Source of the DNA: Leuconostoc gelidum subsp. gelidum KCTC 3527
GTDB lineage: Bacteria; Bacillota; Bacilli; Lactobacillales; Lactobacillaceae
Assembly (NCBI RefSeq): GCF_000166715.1
Contig: NZ_AEMI01000018.1
Coordinates: 1-61,606 of the forward strand
Length of the DNA stretch: 61,606 bases
Reading direction: 5' to 3'
Positions 1 through 7,740 of the stretch are shown one piece after another. Numbering within the stretch: the stretch's first letter is position 1; every line of letters begins with the position of its first letter. The translations under genes and the position numbers were made by a program. Below the pieces are notes generated by a model. The model made no database searches and had not been told where the DNA came from. It saw nothing but the letters and a program-made list of their open reading frames with translations.

Positions 1-45
1 CCTGTCGTTCATCAATAAATTTTGATGAACGACAGGTTTTATTTT
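1..45 (+). terminator. Rho-independent terminator of an upstream gene
   Basis: Arms 1-15 and 22-36 form a perfect 15 bp stem with a 6-base loop, followed by TTTTATTTTT on the + strand. It would end a + strand gene lying outside the window. It also lies just beyond the stop of the minus-strand gene at 51, so it may serve both directions. Confidence 0.85.
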
Positions 46-50
46 TGATC

Positions 51-233
51 CTAGTAGCGTGATTGGTGAGCCGCAACACTGCGACGAATTGCTTGTTTTG
101 AAACTTCTTCATGATGTTCTTCTGCTTGTTGTGCCGGCTTAATAATTGTGTGACGATAACTAAGTGCTGTAGCAGCAGCTAGAGCAGCTGAACTTAAAAT
201 ACCAACAATAATACCTGACTTAAATGATTTCAT
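51..233 (-). CDS. Small DUF3042 family membrane-anchored protein
   Basis: A 60-residue protein with an N-terminal hydrophobic segment (about residues 7-25, rich in Ala, Gly, Leu and Ile), then a short charged helix with Glu/His and a basic tail ending in AHQSRY. Length, an N-terminal membrane segment followed by an IIKP-type motif, and the basic tail fit DUF3042, a family of unknown function in lactic acid bacteria. An AAGAGG-like ribosome binding site lies about 10 bases before the ATG at 233. It is a single gene, divergent from the GDPD gene. Its function is unknown; a small membrane-associated protein is all the sequence supports. Confidence 0.75.
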   Translation of the reverse strand: MKSFKSGIIVGILSSAALAAATALSYRHTIIKPAQQAEEHHEEVSKQAIRRSVAAHQSRY

Positions 234-284
234 AATAGTAACAACCTCTTTCTTAAGTTTTATTAAAGTCTATTATCAACTATT

Positions 285-321
285 TTGACGCATTTGTAAA
301 TGAATTTAGTATAATTAACTT
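285..321 (+). promoter_or_regulatory. Promoter predicting a leaderless GDPD mRNA
   Basis: TATAAT at 310-315 is followed by exactly six bases and then the ATG at 322. TTGACG at 285-290 is a possible -35 with a long 19-base spacer. There is no Shine-Dalgarno sequence between the -10 and the ATG, so transcription would begin at or next to the A of the start codon. Confidence 0.6.
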
Positions 322-1077
322 ATGACTATTAAAACACAAATTATTGCGCATCGTGGCTACCGTGCTGTCGCACCGGAAAATACTTTGCCGGCTTTTGAAG
401 CGGCTTTGGCTTATCAACCGGATATGTTAGAAATGGATGTTCATCGGACTATAGATGGACATCTGGTAGTTATTCATGATGAAAAAGTTGATCGCACGAC
501 GAATGGTACGGGCTTTGTTAAAGACATGACTTTAGCTGAAATTAAGTCGCTAGATGCTGGTATTTATAAAGAACCAAAAATGGTTGGTGTAACTATTCCA
601 ACTTTTGATGAGTTTTTAACTTTTTTGCGGGCGCAAAATTTTGATCAGACACTAATGTTAGAAATAAAAACAGATCATGTTTCCTATCCAGGTATCGAGA
701 AAGAAATATTGGACAAAATTGACACATACCAACCGGAATATCATGTGCTGTACCAAAGCTTCAACTTGAATTCGTTAAAAATTGTCCGGCAATTACAACC
801 AAAGGCAGATATTGCGGCGTTAGTATATTGGGCGACACCGAGCGTTTATTGGTTGAAATGGCGAGGTGTGTTTGATTATATTCATTCAGATATTCGTATT
901 TTAAAAAATAAGCCAAGGATTTTTTGGCGACCTAACGTGCATATGAGAACTTGGACTGTTGATAACGAAGCTGATATGCGACGTGTTTTTAAGGCTGGTT
1001 TACGAGGTATGATTACAAATAAAGTGGCATTAGCCACCAAGATACGTCGAGAGATTCAAGGGGATGAACATGACTAA
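322..1077 (+). CDS. Glycerophosphodiester phosphodiesterase (GDPD family)
   Basis: A 251-residue cytosolic TIM-barrel enzyme expected to hydrolyse glycerophosphodiesters to glycerol 3-phosphate and an alcohol. The GDPD signature is present: AHRGYRAVAPENT near residues 9-21 (catalytic His plus the Glu of the PENT motif), EMDVHRTIDG near residue 38 (metal-binding Glu/Asp) and VVIHDE just after (second catalytic His). Length is normal for the single-domain UgpQ/GlpQ type and there is no signal peptide. The start has a -10 box six bases upstream and no ribosome binding site, suggesting leaderless translation. The 3' end overlaps the start region of miaA by 8 bases, so the two are probably co-transcribed. 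Confidence 0.9.
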   Translation: MTIKTQIIAHRGYRAVAPENTLPAFEAALAYQPDMLEMDVHRTIDGHLVVIHDEKVDRTTNGTGFVKDMTLAEIKSLDAGIYKEPKMVGVTIPTFDEFLTFLRAQNFDQTLMLEIKTDHVSYPGIEKEILDKIDTYQPEYHVLYQSFNLNSLKIVRQLQPKADIAALVYWATPSVYWLKWRGVFDYIHSDIRILKNKPRIFWRPNVHMRTWTVDNEADMRRVFKAGLRGMITNKVALATKIRREIQGDEHD

Positions 1078-1951
1078 ACTGGTCGTTATTGCGGGTCCGA
1101 CTGCGTCGGGTAAAAGTGATTTAGCCATTGCCATGGCACAAAAATTTAATGGCGAAATTATTTCCGCCGATGCGATGCAAATTTATCGTAAGCTAGACGT
1201 TGGTACAGCAAAAGTGACAAAGGCTGAACGTGCATTAGTACCACATCATTTGATAGACATCGTTGATATGACAAGCCAATTCTCTGTGGCTGATTTTATT
1301 GCTCGCGCTGATGAGGTAATTGCTGATATTGTGTCACGTGGTAAATTACCAATTATCACAGGTGGGACGGGATTCTATGTCAAAGCATTACTTGGTGAAC
1401 AACCACTTGATTTTGTAGCAAGTGACGAACAGGAGATCAACGATTTAAAACAACGCGATTTATCTGAACTGATGCGGACATTGCAAATTCTTGATAGTAC
1501 CTTGGCAGAAAAAGTTGATCAGCATAATAAGCAACGTGTCATTCGAGCGATTCAAATTGCCCGCCATGGTGCACATACCATAAAACAGATACGTCCTAAA
1601 TATGAGTCACTAGTTGTTGGTATTGATTGGCCACGTGATATGCTATACGAGCGGATTAATTCACGAGCTCAGAAAATGATTGATGCGGGTTTGTTAGCAG
1701 AAGCGCAGCTCATTTTGGATGCCGGTGGTGAAGATTGCCAAGCGGGGAAAGCAATCGGTTATAAAGAATTTTTCCCATATTTACTTGGCCAATCAACGCT
1801 AAATGAGTCTATAGCAGACATGCAACAAGATTCAAGACGCTATGCTAAGCGTCAACTAACCTATCTTAGACATCAAATTCCAGGATTGATTTGGATTAAT
1901 GGGGCGCAAGCAAAGGCAGAATTGGCGGTATGTATTGAATCGTGGGTATAA
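1070..1951 (+). CDS. miaA: tRNA dimethylallyltransferase MiaA
   Basis: Transfers a dimethylallyl group to N6 of adenine 37 in tRNAs that read UNN codons. The protein opens with the P-loop GPTASGKS, followed by SADAMQIYRKLDVGTAK (substrate-binding Asp and tRNA-contact region) and PHHLIDIVD, all typical of MiaA. About 293 residues, a little shorter than the 300-315 of many homologues. An ATG also exists at 1064, but the AAGGGG ribosome binding site (about 1059-1063) abuts it and sits at a proper distance from 1070, so 1070 is preferred. It overlaps the GDPD gene and is followed by a bidirectional terminator. Confidence 0.95.
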   Translation: MTKLVVIAGPTASGKSDLAIAMAQKFNGEIISADAMQIYRKLDVGTAKVTKAERALVPHHLIDIVDMTSQFSVADFIARADEVIADIVSRGKLPIITGGTGFYVKALLGEQPLDFVASDEQEINDLKQRDLSELMRTLQILDSTLAEKVDQHNKQRVIRAIQIARHGAHTIKQIRPKYESLVVGIDWPRDMLYERINSRAQKMIDAGLLAEAQLILDAGGEDCQAGKAIGYKEFFPYLLGQSTLNESIADMQQDSRRYAKRQLTYLRHQIPGLIWINGAQAKAELAVCIESWV

Positions 1952-2039
1952 AAATGATGATTTAGTTGGTAGTGTTACGTGCTGTATTTTTTTGCAGAAT
2001 TGAACGTGTAAAAATTCTAACATAGTTGTTTAAAAAAAT

Positions 2040-2082
2040 AATGAAATCCATGTTTAATTATGATGGATGTCATTATTTTTTA
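2040..2082. terminator. Bidirectional terminator between miaA and the antiporter
   Basis: Arms 2040-2051 and 2063-2074 pair at 11 of 12 positions. On the + strand ATTTTTT follows; on the minus strand the hairpin is followed by a run of T. It separates the converging miaA and antiporter genes. Confidence 0.8.
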
Positions 2083-2092
2083 TGACGAAACA

Positions 2093-4225
2093 TTATACTT
2101 TTGATTCAGTATAGTCATCTGTATCAAATTGTTCGGTTTGATCTAACTGTAACATTTGTGCTTGATTGATTTCTTTGTAAAGCGTACTAGCCATTGGTTG
2201 GACAATAGAACCCCCAGAAACACCTTGTTGCACGAAGTCATACTCATATTGGAATGCCTGAATGTAAAGTGCACTACTAACAGGCACAGATTCGTCTTTG
2301 TAATCACGTTTCACACGACTGAAGAAGCGATTCATTGCTTCACGAACGAAATAAATATGATCATTATCACTGTGTTGGGCAGCAAGGCGTTCACGTAATT
2401 TATTATCTAAATAAGTGTCTGTAGCGTGAGTCAAGTCGTTGTTGAGCGCAATGAGTTCATCACGTGTATCAGTCCATTTTTTAATGTTTGCAGCAAATGT
2501 GCTATCAGTTGCTAATTTATTTTTTCGGAAACGCTCGCGTTGTGCACGTGTAATAACGCCATTTGCGATGTGCCAAGTTGATTCGCGCGCATATCGACGA
2601 AAAGTACGTTTGAGTTGATGCTTGAATGACATAGTCTGCTTTGGACCATTATTGCGTGTGCGTTGTAAAATTTTAGCGTATATGCCAATTGCGTTTGGGC
2701 TGTAAGTTTGTGTGGTAGAATCACTGTGAATATACGCCAAAGCAAAATCTTGTGTATCTGCTAGTAGTTCAAGAAATTGCGGTGAAGCGTGTTTTCTATC
2801 ATCCATCATGAATAATTTATTTTTTTGTGACTGAAGTTGTGTCGACAGTGTTTCACGGATATTATGATCTGATACATGATCAAGAATTTTTAGTGAAGCG
2901 TAATCTATCATTTTATCACGGGTTTGGTTGAGATCATCTACTGTATATGATTCGATTTTTGCAGGTAATTGTAACGGTAAAACAATTGCGCTAACAAGCA
3001 TGCTGATTAAAATAACTAAAGTTGCAATAATAATGAGTGTTTCGCGGTAGGGAAATGCATGACCTGCAATTTTATAAGGTAAAGAAAAAGCCATGGCTAA
3101 CGTCACAGTGCCGTGCACACCACTAATAGCAAAAATACGAGCGTAAAATTTATGTTGTTTATTATTACGATCACCAAAAAATAGTGTGAAGCTATTTGAT
3201 TTACGACGATGTTGTTTATTATGATTGTCGCGCAAAGCCCAAAAGTATCGTAAAATCAGCATGATGACATAGATCAAGACACTCAAAGCTATGAGTTGTA
3301 ATGTAGCAGACACGCCAAGTTTTGTGATTGATAGCCATACGCCCGGTAACGAAATACCTAAAATTAGAAAAACAATATCATTTAATACATCTGCAATGGT
3401 TTGCCAAATCGTCCGCGAGGTTAGTTGCACAGTTGTCGAAGTCAAACGTAAGCGGCTTGACTCCCAGTTATGCACTATGCCAGTTGCCACGACTGCCAAA
3501 ATACCAGAGGTCCCTAAGTGCTCAGCGAGTAAGTAAACAGCAAATGGGGTTAATAAACTAATGGGAATGATCGTCGTTTCAGGGTTTGACGCACGTTGTT
3601 GTAAATTAACGCGTAATGCTACAATGAGAAAGCCTAGAACTGTACCAACAAGGATACCGCCAATTGCCACAAAGAAAAAATGTTCTAACCCATGCACAAC
3701 TGAAAAAGTGCCTTGTGATAAAACAGATAGTGCTAAATCTAACATCACTAGTCCGGTAGCATCGTTAAAAAGTGATTCAAGCTCTAGAGCCTCACTAACA
3801 CCTTCAGGCATATCAGTGCCCGCTGTTAATGATTTAACGGCGACAGCATCAGTGGGTGTGATAATAGCAGCTAATGTGATAGCTAAGGGTAGTGTCCAAG
3901 TGACTTCAATGTGATTGGTAATGATACCAACAACAAGCGTCGTCATTACAGCTAAAACGACCGATAATAGCCAAATACCTTCAAAACGTTGCTTGATTTT
4001 AGCAAATGATTGTTTTTGACCGTCGATAAACATGATTGGCGCGATAATCATTAACATGAAAAATTCAGGTTCAAGTTCAAAATTTTTAAAAATTGATGTA
4101 AATGACATAGCAACACCAACAGCAATTAAAATAAAGGCTTCAGGTATTTTTGGGATAAATTCTTTAATGATATTGGTTGCAATAACACCAATCAATAGTA
4201 AAGCTAGTGTATATAAAGTAGTCAT
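2093..4225 (-). CDS. CPA1-family Na+/H+ antiporter
   Basis: A 710-residue protein with about 12 hydrophobic helices in the first 420 residues and a long hydrophilic C-terminal domain. The membrane part carries the CPA1/NhaP-type motifs: TPTDAVAV, then SLFNDATGLVML with the exchange-site Asp. It should exchange Na+ (or another monovalent cation) for protons across the plasma membrane for pH and salt homeostasis. The frame is open to a TTG at 4255, but the ATG at 4225 has AAGGAAC five bases upstream and starts right before the first membrane helix, so it is the likely start. Single gene, converging with miaA. The cation cannot be told from sequence. Confidence 0.9.
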   Translation of the reverse strand: MTTLYTLALLLIGVIATNIIKEFIPKIPEAFILIAVGVAMSFTSIFKNFELEPEFFMLMIIAPIMFIDGQKQSFAKIKQRFEGIWLLSVVLAVMTTLVVGIITNHIEVTWTLPLAITLAAIITPTDAVAVKSLTAGTDMPEGVSEALELESLFNDATGLVMLDLALSVLSQGTFSVVHGLEHFFFVAIGGILVGTVLGFLIVALRVNLQQRASNPETTIIPISLLTPFAVYLLAEHLGTSGILAVVATGIVHNWESSRLRLTSTTVQLTSRTIWQTIADVLNDIVFLILGISLPGVWLSITKLGVSATLQLIALSVLIYVIMLILRYFWALRDNHNKQHRRKSNSFTLFFGDRNNKQHKFYARIFAISGVHGTVTLAMAFSLPYKIAGHAFPYRETLIIIATLVILISMLVSAIVLPLQLPAKIESYTVDDLNQTRDKMIDYASLKILDHVSDHNIRETLSTQLQSQKNKLFMMDDRKHASPQFLELLADTQDFALAYIHSDSTTQTYSPNAIGIYAKILQRTRNNGPKQTMSFKHQLKRTFRRYARESTWHIANGVITRAQRERFRKNKLATDSTFAANIKKWTDTRDELIALNNDLTHATDTYLDNKLRERLAAQHSDNDHIYFVREAMNRFFSRVKRDYKDESVPVSSALYIQAFQYEYDFVQQGVSGGSIVQPMASTLYKEINQAQMLQLDQTEQFDTDDYTESKV

Positions 4226-4282
4226 GTTGTTCCTTATGAATTTTTTATAGGGCAAACTATGTCAAATTAAATAGTCACGGCA

Positions 4283-4315
4283 AAATGACGTTTTTTTGAG
4301 GGGAAAACGTCATTT
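4283..4315 (-). terminator. Terminator of the LacI-type repressor gene
   Basis: Arms 4283-4294 and 4304-4315 form a perfect 12 bp stem with a 9-base loop. Read on the minus strand the stem is followed by TTTT and lies just after the repressor stop codon at 4322. Confidence 0.7.
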
Positions 4316-4321
4316 AACTTA

Positions 4322-5308
4322 TCATAATGAATCACGTAATTGAATAGTAGACGGAATTCGGATGTTTTTAGGCAGAAGGCCATGTTCGTTTATAATCAAA
4401 TTTAATTTTTCGGCAGCGGTACGACCGATTTCTTGAGGATTTTGTGAAATAGAAGCAATTGCTGGTGAAACCATATCTGCAAATTGGTCATCATCATAAC
4501 CAATCAATCCGATATCTTCTGGTACACGTAGCTGCTGTGCCTTTAAAAAACGGACAACAGACCATAGTACTTGCCCGTTGAGTGCAAAAATAGCTGTTCG
4601 ATGATAAGTTGCTAAGGTAGTTTTTAGTATTGATTGCCAATTGGGATCATCGATTTCAATCAAGTGAACTGCTATCTGACTTCCTGTCAGACCAGCTTTT
4701 AAACCATTATAGCGATTCATACGACTTGATACACCAGTAATACGATTGGCTAAGACGATGACTGTATCGTAATGTTTTGTCTTAAATATTTTAGCGAGGT
4801 CAACCGACTTTTGAAAATTATCAGACACGACGGCGGGCCAAGTAAACGGTTCGGTGTAACGATCGACTTGGACCACTGGTGTTTTTTTATTGATTAAAAA
4901 CTGATAGTGCTCGGGTTGATGGACTAGTGGTTGCAAAATTATACCATCTACTTGTTCGGTCATCATTTTTTCTAAATTACTTAATTCGCGATCAACGTTG
5001 TTATCAGCGTCCATAATTAAAACTTGATAATGTGTTTTTTGAAAATAGTCACCAATGCCTTTTAGCAAACGAGAGGTGTACATATTAGAAATATCAGCCA
5101 CAGAGACGCCAATTAAAAAAGAATTGCGTGCTTTCAAGGCTTGTGCTTGTCTGTTGGGACGATAGTCAAGTTCAGCAATTGTTTGTTCAATACGAACTTT
5201 TGTTGTTTTTGACATATTGTCGAATTTATCATTTAAATAACGAGAAATTGTTGTTTTTGAAACGCCAGCTTTTGCAGCAATATCGTTAATTGTGATTTTT
5301 TTATCCAT
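4322..5308 (-). CDS. LacI/GalR-family transcriptional repressor (KdgR-like)
   Basis: A 328-residue regulator. Residues 4-25 form the LacI helix-turn-helix (ITINDIAAKAGVSKTTISRY), followed by a hinge and a periplasmic-binding-protein-like effector domain. It is divergent from the operon starting at 5416 and the shared 107-base interval holds a perfect AAACCGGTTT palindrome, so it most likely represses that operon and responds to a sugar acid or its intermediate. Similarity to KdgR-type regulators and the KDG-kinase-like gene in the target operon suggest a ketodeoxy sugar acid as effector (inference). TATAAT (5320-5315, minus strand) lies exactly six bases before the ATG and no Shine-Dalgarno exists, so the mRNA is predicted to be leaderless. 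Confidence 0.88.
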   Translation of the reverse strand: MDKKITINDIAAKAGVSKTTISRYLNDKFDNMSKTTKVRIEQTIAELDYRPNRQAQALKARNSFLIGVSVADISNMYTSRLLKGIGDYFQKTHYQVLIMDADNNVDRELSNLEKMMTEQVDGIILQPLVHQPEHYQFLINKKTPVVQVDRYTEPFTWPAVVSDNFQKSVDLAKIFKTKHYDTVIVLANRITGVSSRMNRYNGLKAGLTGSQIAVHLIEIDDPNWQSILKTTLATYHRTAIFALNGQVLWSVVRFLKAQQLRVPEDIGLIGYDDDQFADMVSPAIASISQNPQEIGRTAAEKLNLIINEHGLLPKNIRIPSTIQLRDSL

Positions 5309-5341
5309 GAAGACATTATACGCTAAATTAAAAATAAGGGC

Positions 5342-5390
5342 TTGACAAAAATTTGAAAGCGTTTACAATAGATCTTGTAAACCGGTTTCC
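5342..5390 (+). promoter_or_regulatory. Operon promoter with cre and LacI-type operator
   Basis: TTGACA (5342-5347), 16 bases, then TACAAT (5364-5369). A 14-base consensus catabolite-responsive element, TGAAAGCGTTTACA, occupies 5354-5367 between and over the -10. A perfect 10-base palindrome AAACCGGTTT at 5379-5388 sits at the transcription start, a standard operator position. CcpA (gene at 26939) and the divergent repressor are the expected ligands. Confidence 0.85.
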
Positions 5391-5415
5391 GAAAACGATA
5401 AACTAAAAAGGACAA

Positions 5416-5676
5416 ATGATGGAAAAAGAAAAAATGAGTATCAATCCTGAGAAATTTGCACTACAGTTCATTGCATCTGTTAATTTTGATTTTGATGAAA
5501 AAGAACTTGAGAGTATGGCTAAAAAAGAGTTAGCAGCTTATCTTTCTGCTTATTTTCTTGCTGAAAAATTCAATAAAATTGAAAGCAAGAATTTTGATAA
5601 ATCACAACCACTTGATTTATCAGAGTTAGGTTTTGACGCGTTATTGAAACATGTTGCAGATTTAAACAAATATTAA
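5416..5676 (+). CDS. Uncharacterised 86-residue protein, first gene of sugar-acid operon
   Basis: I do not recognise this family. The protein is soluble, acidic to neutral and predicted mostly helical, with no membrane segment, cysteine or zinc motif; a repeated Phe/Asp-Phe-Asp pattern lies near residues 22-27. The AAAGGA ribosome binding site is 3 bases before the ATG at 5416 and 6 before the adjacent ATG at 5419, so either may be used. It is the promoter-proximal gene of an operon with an isomerase, a permease, a kinase and a dehydrogenase, with only 10 bases to the next gene. A small accessory or regulatory subunit is possible but unproven. Confidence 0.7.
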   Translation: MMEKEKMSINPEKFALQFIASVNFDFDEKELESMAKKELAAYLSAYFLAEKFNKIESKNFDKSQPLDLSELGFDALLKHVADLNKY

Positions 5677-5686
5677 GGAGTATCTC

Positions 5687-6430
5687 ATGAAAAAATCACA
5701 AATTGTTTTGAATCATTTAGTGTTCGCATCAGATCGTGAAAATGGCGGGCAGCAGTTAGATATGTTAAAAAAAGTTGTTGGGTTTGGAATTCAATCTGCT
5801 GAGTTACGACGTGAATACTTTGACGATATTATTGCAGAAACATCGGCAATCTCAACTTATGCTAAATCAGAAAATCTGCGTCTTTTCTATTCGGTACCCG
5901 ATGATTTGTTTGTTAATCATCGCGTTAATCCAAAGCTGAGTCAGTATTATCATGAAGCGATTCAGTTAGGTGTTAGTGTTATCAAATTTAATACGGGAGA
6001 TTTTGAAACCTTATTGCCAGAAGACATTGCGGCAATAGATAAACTATTACAACTTGGCATTCAAACAAATATTGAAAACGACCAAACACAGACATCTGGT
6101 AAAATGCACGCTATTGAAAAATTCATGACAGCAGCACATGCAGCAGATCTTGCTATTGGCTATGTTTATGACATGGGAAATTGGCGTTATGTGGGAGAAA
6201 ATGAGCTGACAGCAGCAAAGCAGTTAGCATCATATGTCAGATATATTCATGTGAAAGATGATAAAGGTCTAGGGGATAAGTTAGTCACTGTCCCATTAAA
6301 CGAAGGCGAAATTGCATGGCAAGAAATTTTGCATATCTTGCCGCAAAATGTGCCAGTAGCTATTGAGTATCCAACTGCAAGTGAACAGACCATTCTTGAT
6401 GGTATCCAAGCACTTAAAGTGTTTAGTTGA
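5687..6430 (+). CDS. Sugar phosphate isomerase/epimerase-like TIM barrel protein
   Basis: A 247-residue protein of the xylose-isomerase-like TIM barrel (AP endonuclease 2) superfamily. Visible features are an N-terminal strand with NHLVFASD, a metal-site-like IENDQTQTSGK (about residues 126-136), YDMGNWRYVGEN and the late YIHVKDDKG motif with the conserved His and Asp, then a C-terminal AIEYP strand. Members isomerise or epimerise keto sugars or their acids using a divalent metal. A good AAGGAG site precedes the ATG. Operon position between a small unknown protein and an anion permease suggests it acts on the imported sugar acid. The exact substrate is not deducible. Confidence 0.8.
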   Translation: MKKSQIVLNHLVFASDRENGGQQLDMLKKVVGFGIQSAELRREYFDDIIAETSAISTYAKSENLRLFYSVPDDLFVNHRVNPKLSQYYHEAIQLGVSVIKFNTGDFETLLPEDIAAIDKLLQLGIQTNIENDQTQTSGKMHAIEKFMTAAHAADLAIGYVYDMGNWRYVGENELTAAKQLASYVRYIHVKDDKGLGDKLVTVPLNEGEIAWQEILHILPQNVPVAIEYPTASEQTILDGIQALKVFS

Positions 6431-6438
6431 GGTGTATG

Positions 6439-7716
6439 ATGACCAATATTATTATTAGTATTTTACTGTTATTAACGTTTGTCGGCTTCATCTACTATAT
6501 TGTTAAAGGTGGCAATTTAGTGATTGGTTTCTTCATTATGGCGCTACTATGGTCAGTCATTGGCCTGGTTCCTTTTAATGTCGTGATTCAAGATGTCATT
6601 GCAAAACCAGCACTTAATTATGGGCCGACAATTATATATATCGTGTTTGGCTCGTGGTTTGGTCGCGTATTAGTGGATTCTGGTATTGCCGGATCCATCT
6701 CTGCTCAAACTGAAAAAGTTGGTCGGAAGGCGCCGATTCTCGCGGCAATCTTAGTTGTATTAGTCACAGCTCTGATTTTTTCGTCAGCTTATGGTGTCGG
6801 ATCAGTTATTGCGATTGGGGTTATTTTGATTCCAATTCTGTTATCCATTGGTGTTCCCAAAAAGGTGGCCATTCCAGCATTTACAATGGCTATTGGTGCG
6901 CCAATGTATATTAACGTGGTTTTGTTTAATCAAATTAAAGCTTTTTTTCCATCAGTTAGTTTCTCCGGTAAATATTTAATTTTTGGTTTAGCAGCCATGA
7001 GTGTCCAATTGATTGGTGTGATTATTTTTATTTTAGTGAACAGTAAAAGTATTAAAAACGGTAAAATTGAAACGATTGCTACCAACAGTCAGGTTGAATT
7101 CAAAAAGACACATCCAATTACTTTCATTGTACCCGTCATACCAGTTGCCCTAAATATGTTTTTTCATTGGGATGCCATTCCAGCGTTGCTGTTAGCAACA
7201 ATTATTGCTTTACTTTTAACTGGCCAAATGAAATCTTATACTGGCTTGGTTGCATTTATCAATAAAACAGTTTCACAAGCAATTAATGACATTTCTGGTT
7301 TAATTATCTTTTTGATGGCATTGGTTATGTTTGCCGGTGCTGCGACGGTTAATGTTCCTCATTTTAAGGGTATCATTGAAGTGATTTTGCCTCATAGCCC
7401 CTTAGTTTTGGCCATTGCAGTTGGTATTTTGGCACCATTAGCCTTATTCCGTGGACCGCTTCATGTTTGGGGTGCTGGTGCAGCAACGGCAGCAGTCTTG
7501 GCGGCAACTGGGACATTCCCACCAATTTTTTTGTTACCACTGCTATACACAGCAAGTATTATGGCGGTTTCTATCGACTTAACACAATCATGGAACACAT
7601 GGGCATTAACGTACTCTAAACTTGAAACAAAAGAGTATTTAAAAATGGGTATTCCAGTGATGTGGCTAGTGTCGATTGTTAATGAATTATTAGTGTTTGC
7701 TTTTTTTGGACATTAG
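6439..7716 (+). CDS. GntP/citrate-transporter-like sugar acid permease
   Basis: About 425 residues with 11-12 hydrophobic helices and no soluble domain. It belongs to the ion-transporter group that includes GntP and CitMHS-type carriers: a helix with SWFGRVLVDSGIA echoes the GAMLGKMLADCG region of GntP, and a charged PFRGPLHVWGAGA-like segment (read LFRGPLHVWGAG) lies in the C-terminal half. It probably takes up an organic or sugar acid with protons. The frame is open from a TTG at 6427, but GAGG at 6429-6432 places the ATG at 6439 (or 6436) as the start, just after the stop of the preceding gene. Clearly different from the true GntP at 35145. Confidence 0.8.
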   Translation: MTNIIISILLLLTFVGFIYYIVKGGNLVIGFFIMALLWSVIGLVPFNVVIQDVIAKPALNYGPTIIYIVFGSWFGRVLVDSGIAGSISAQTEKVGRKAPILAAILVVLVTALIFSSAYGVGSVIAIGVILIPILLSIGVPKKVAIPAFTMAIGAPMYINVVLFNQIKAFFPSVSFSGKYLIFGLAAMSVQLIGVIIFILVNSKSIKNGKIETIATNSQVEFKKTHPITFIVPVIPVALNMFFHWDAIPALLLATIIALLLTGQMKSYTGLVAFINKTVSQAINDISGLIIFLMALVMFAGAATVNVPHFKGIIEVILPHSPLVLAIAVGILAPLALFRGPLHVWGAGAATAAVLAATGTFPPIFLLPLLYTASIMAVSIDLTQSWNTWALTYSKLETKEYLKMGIPVMWLVSIVNELLVFAFFGH

Positions 7717-7740
7717 GACGATCAATTTAAGGAGAATAAA

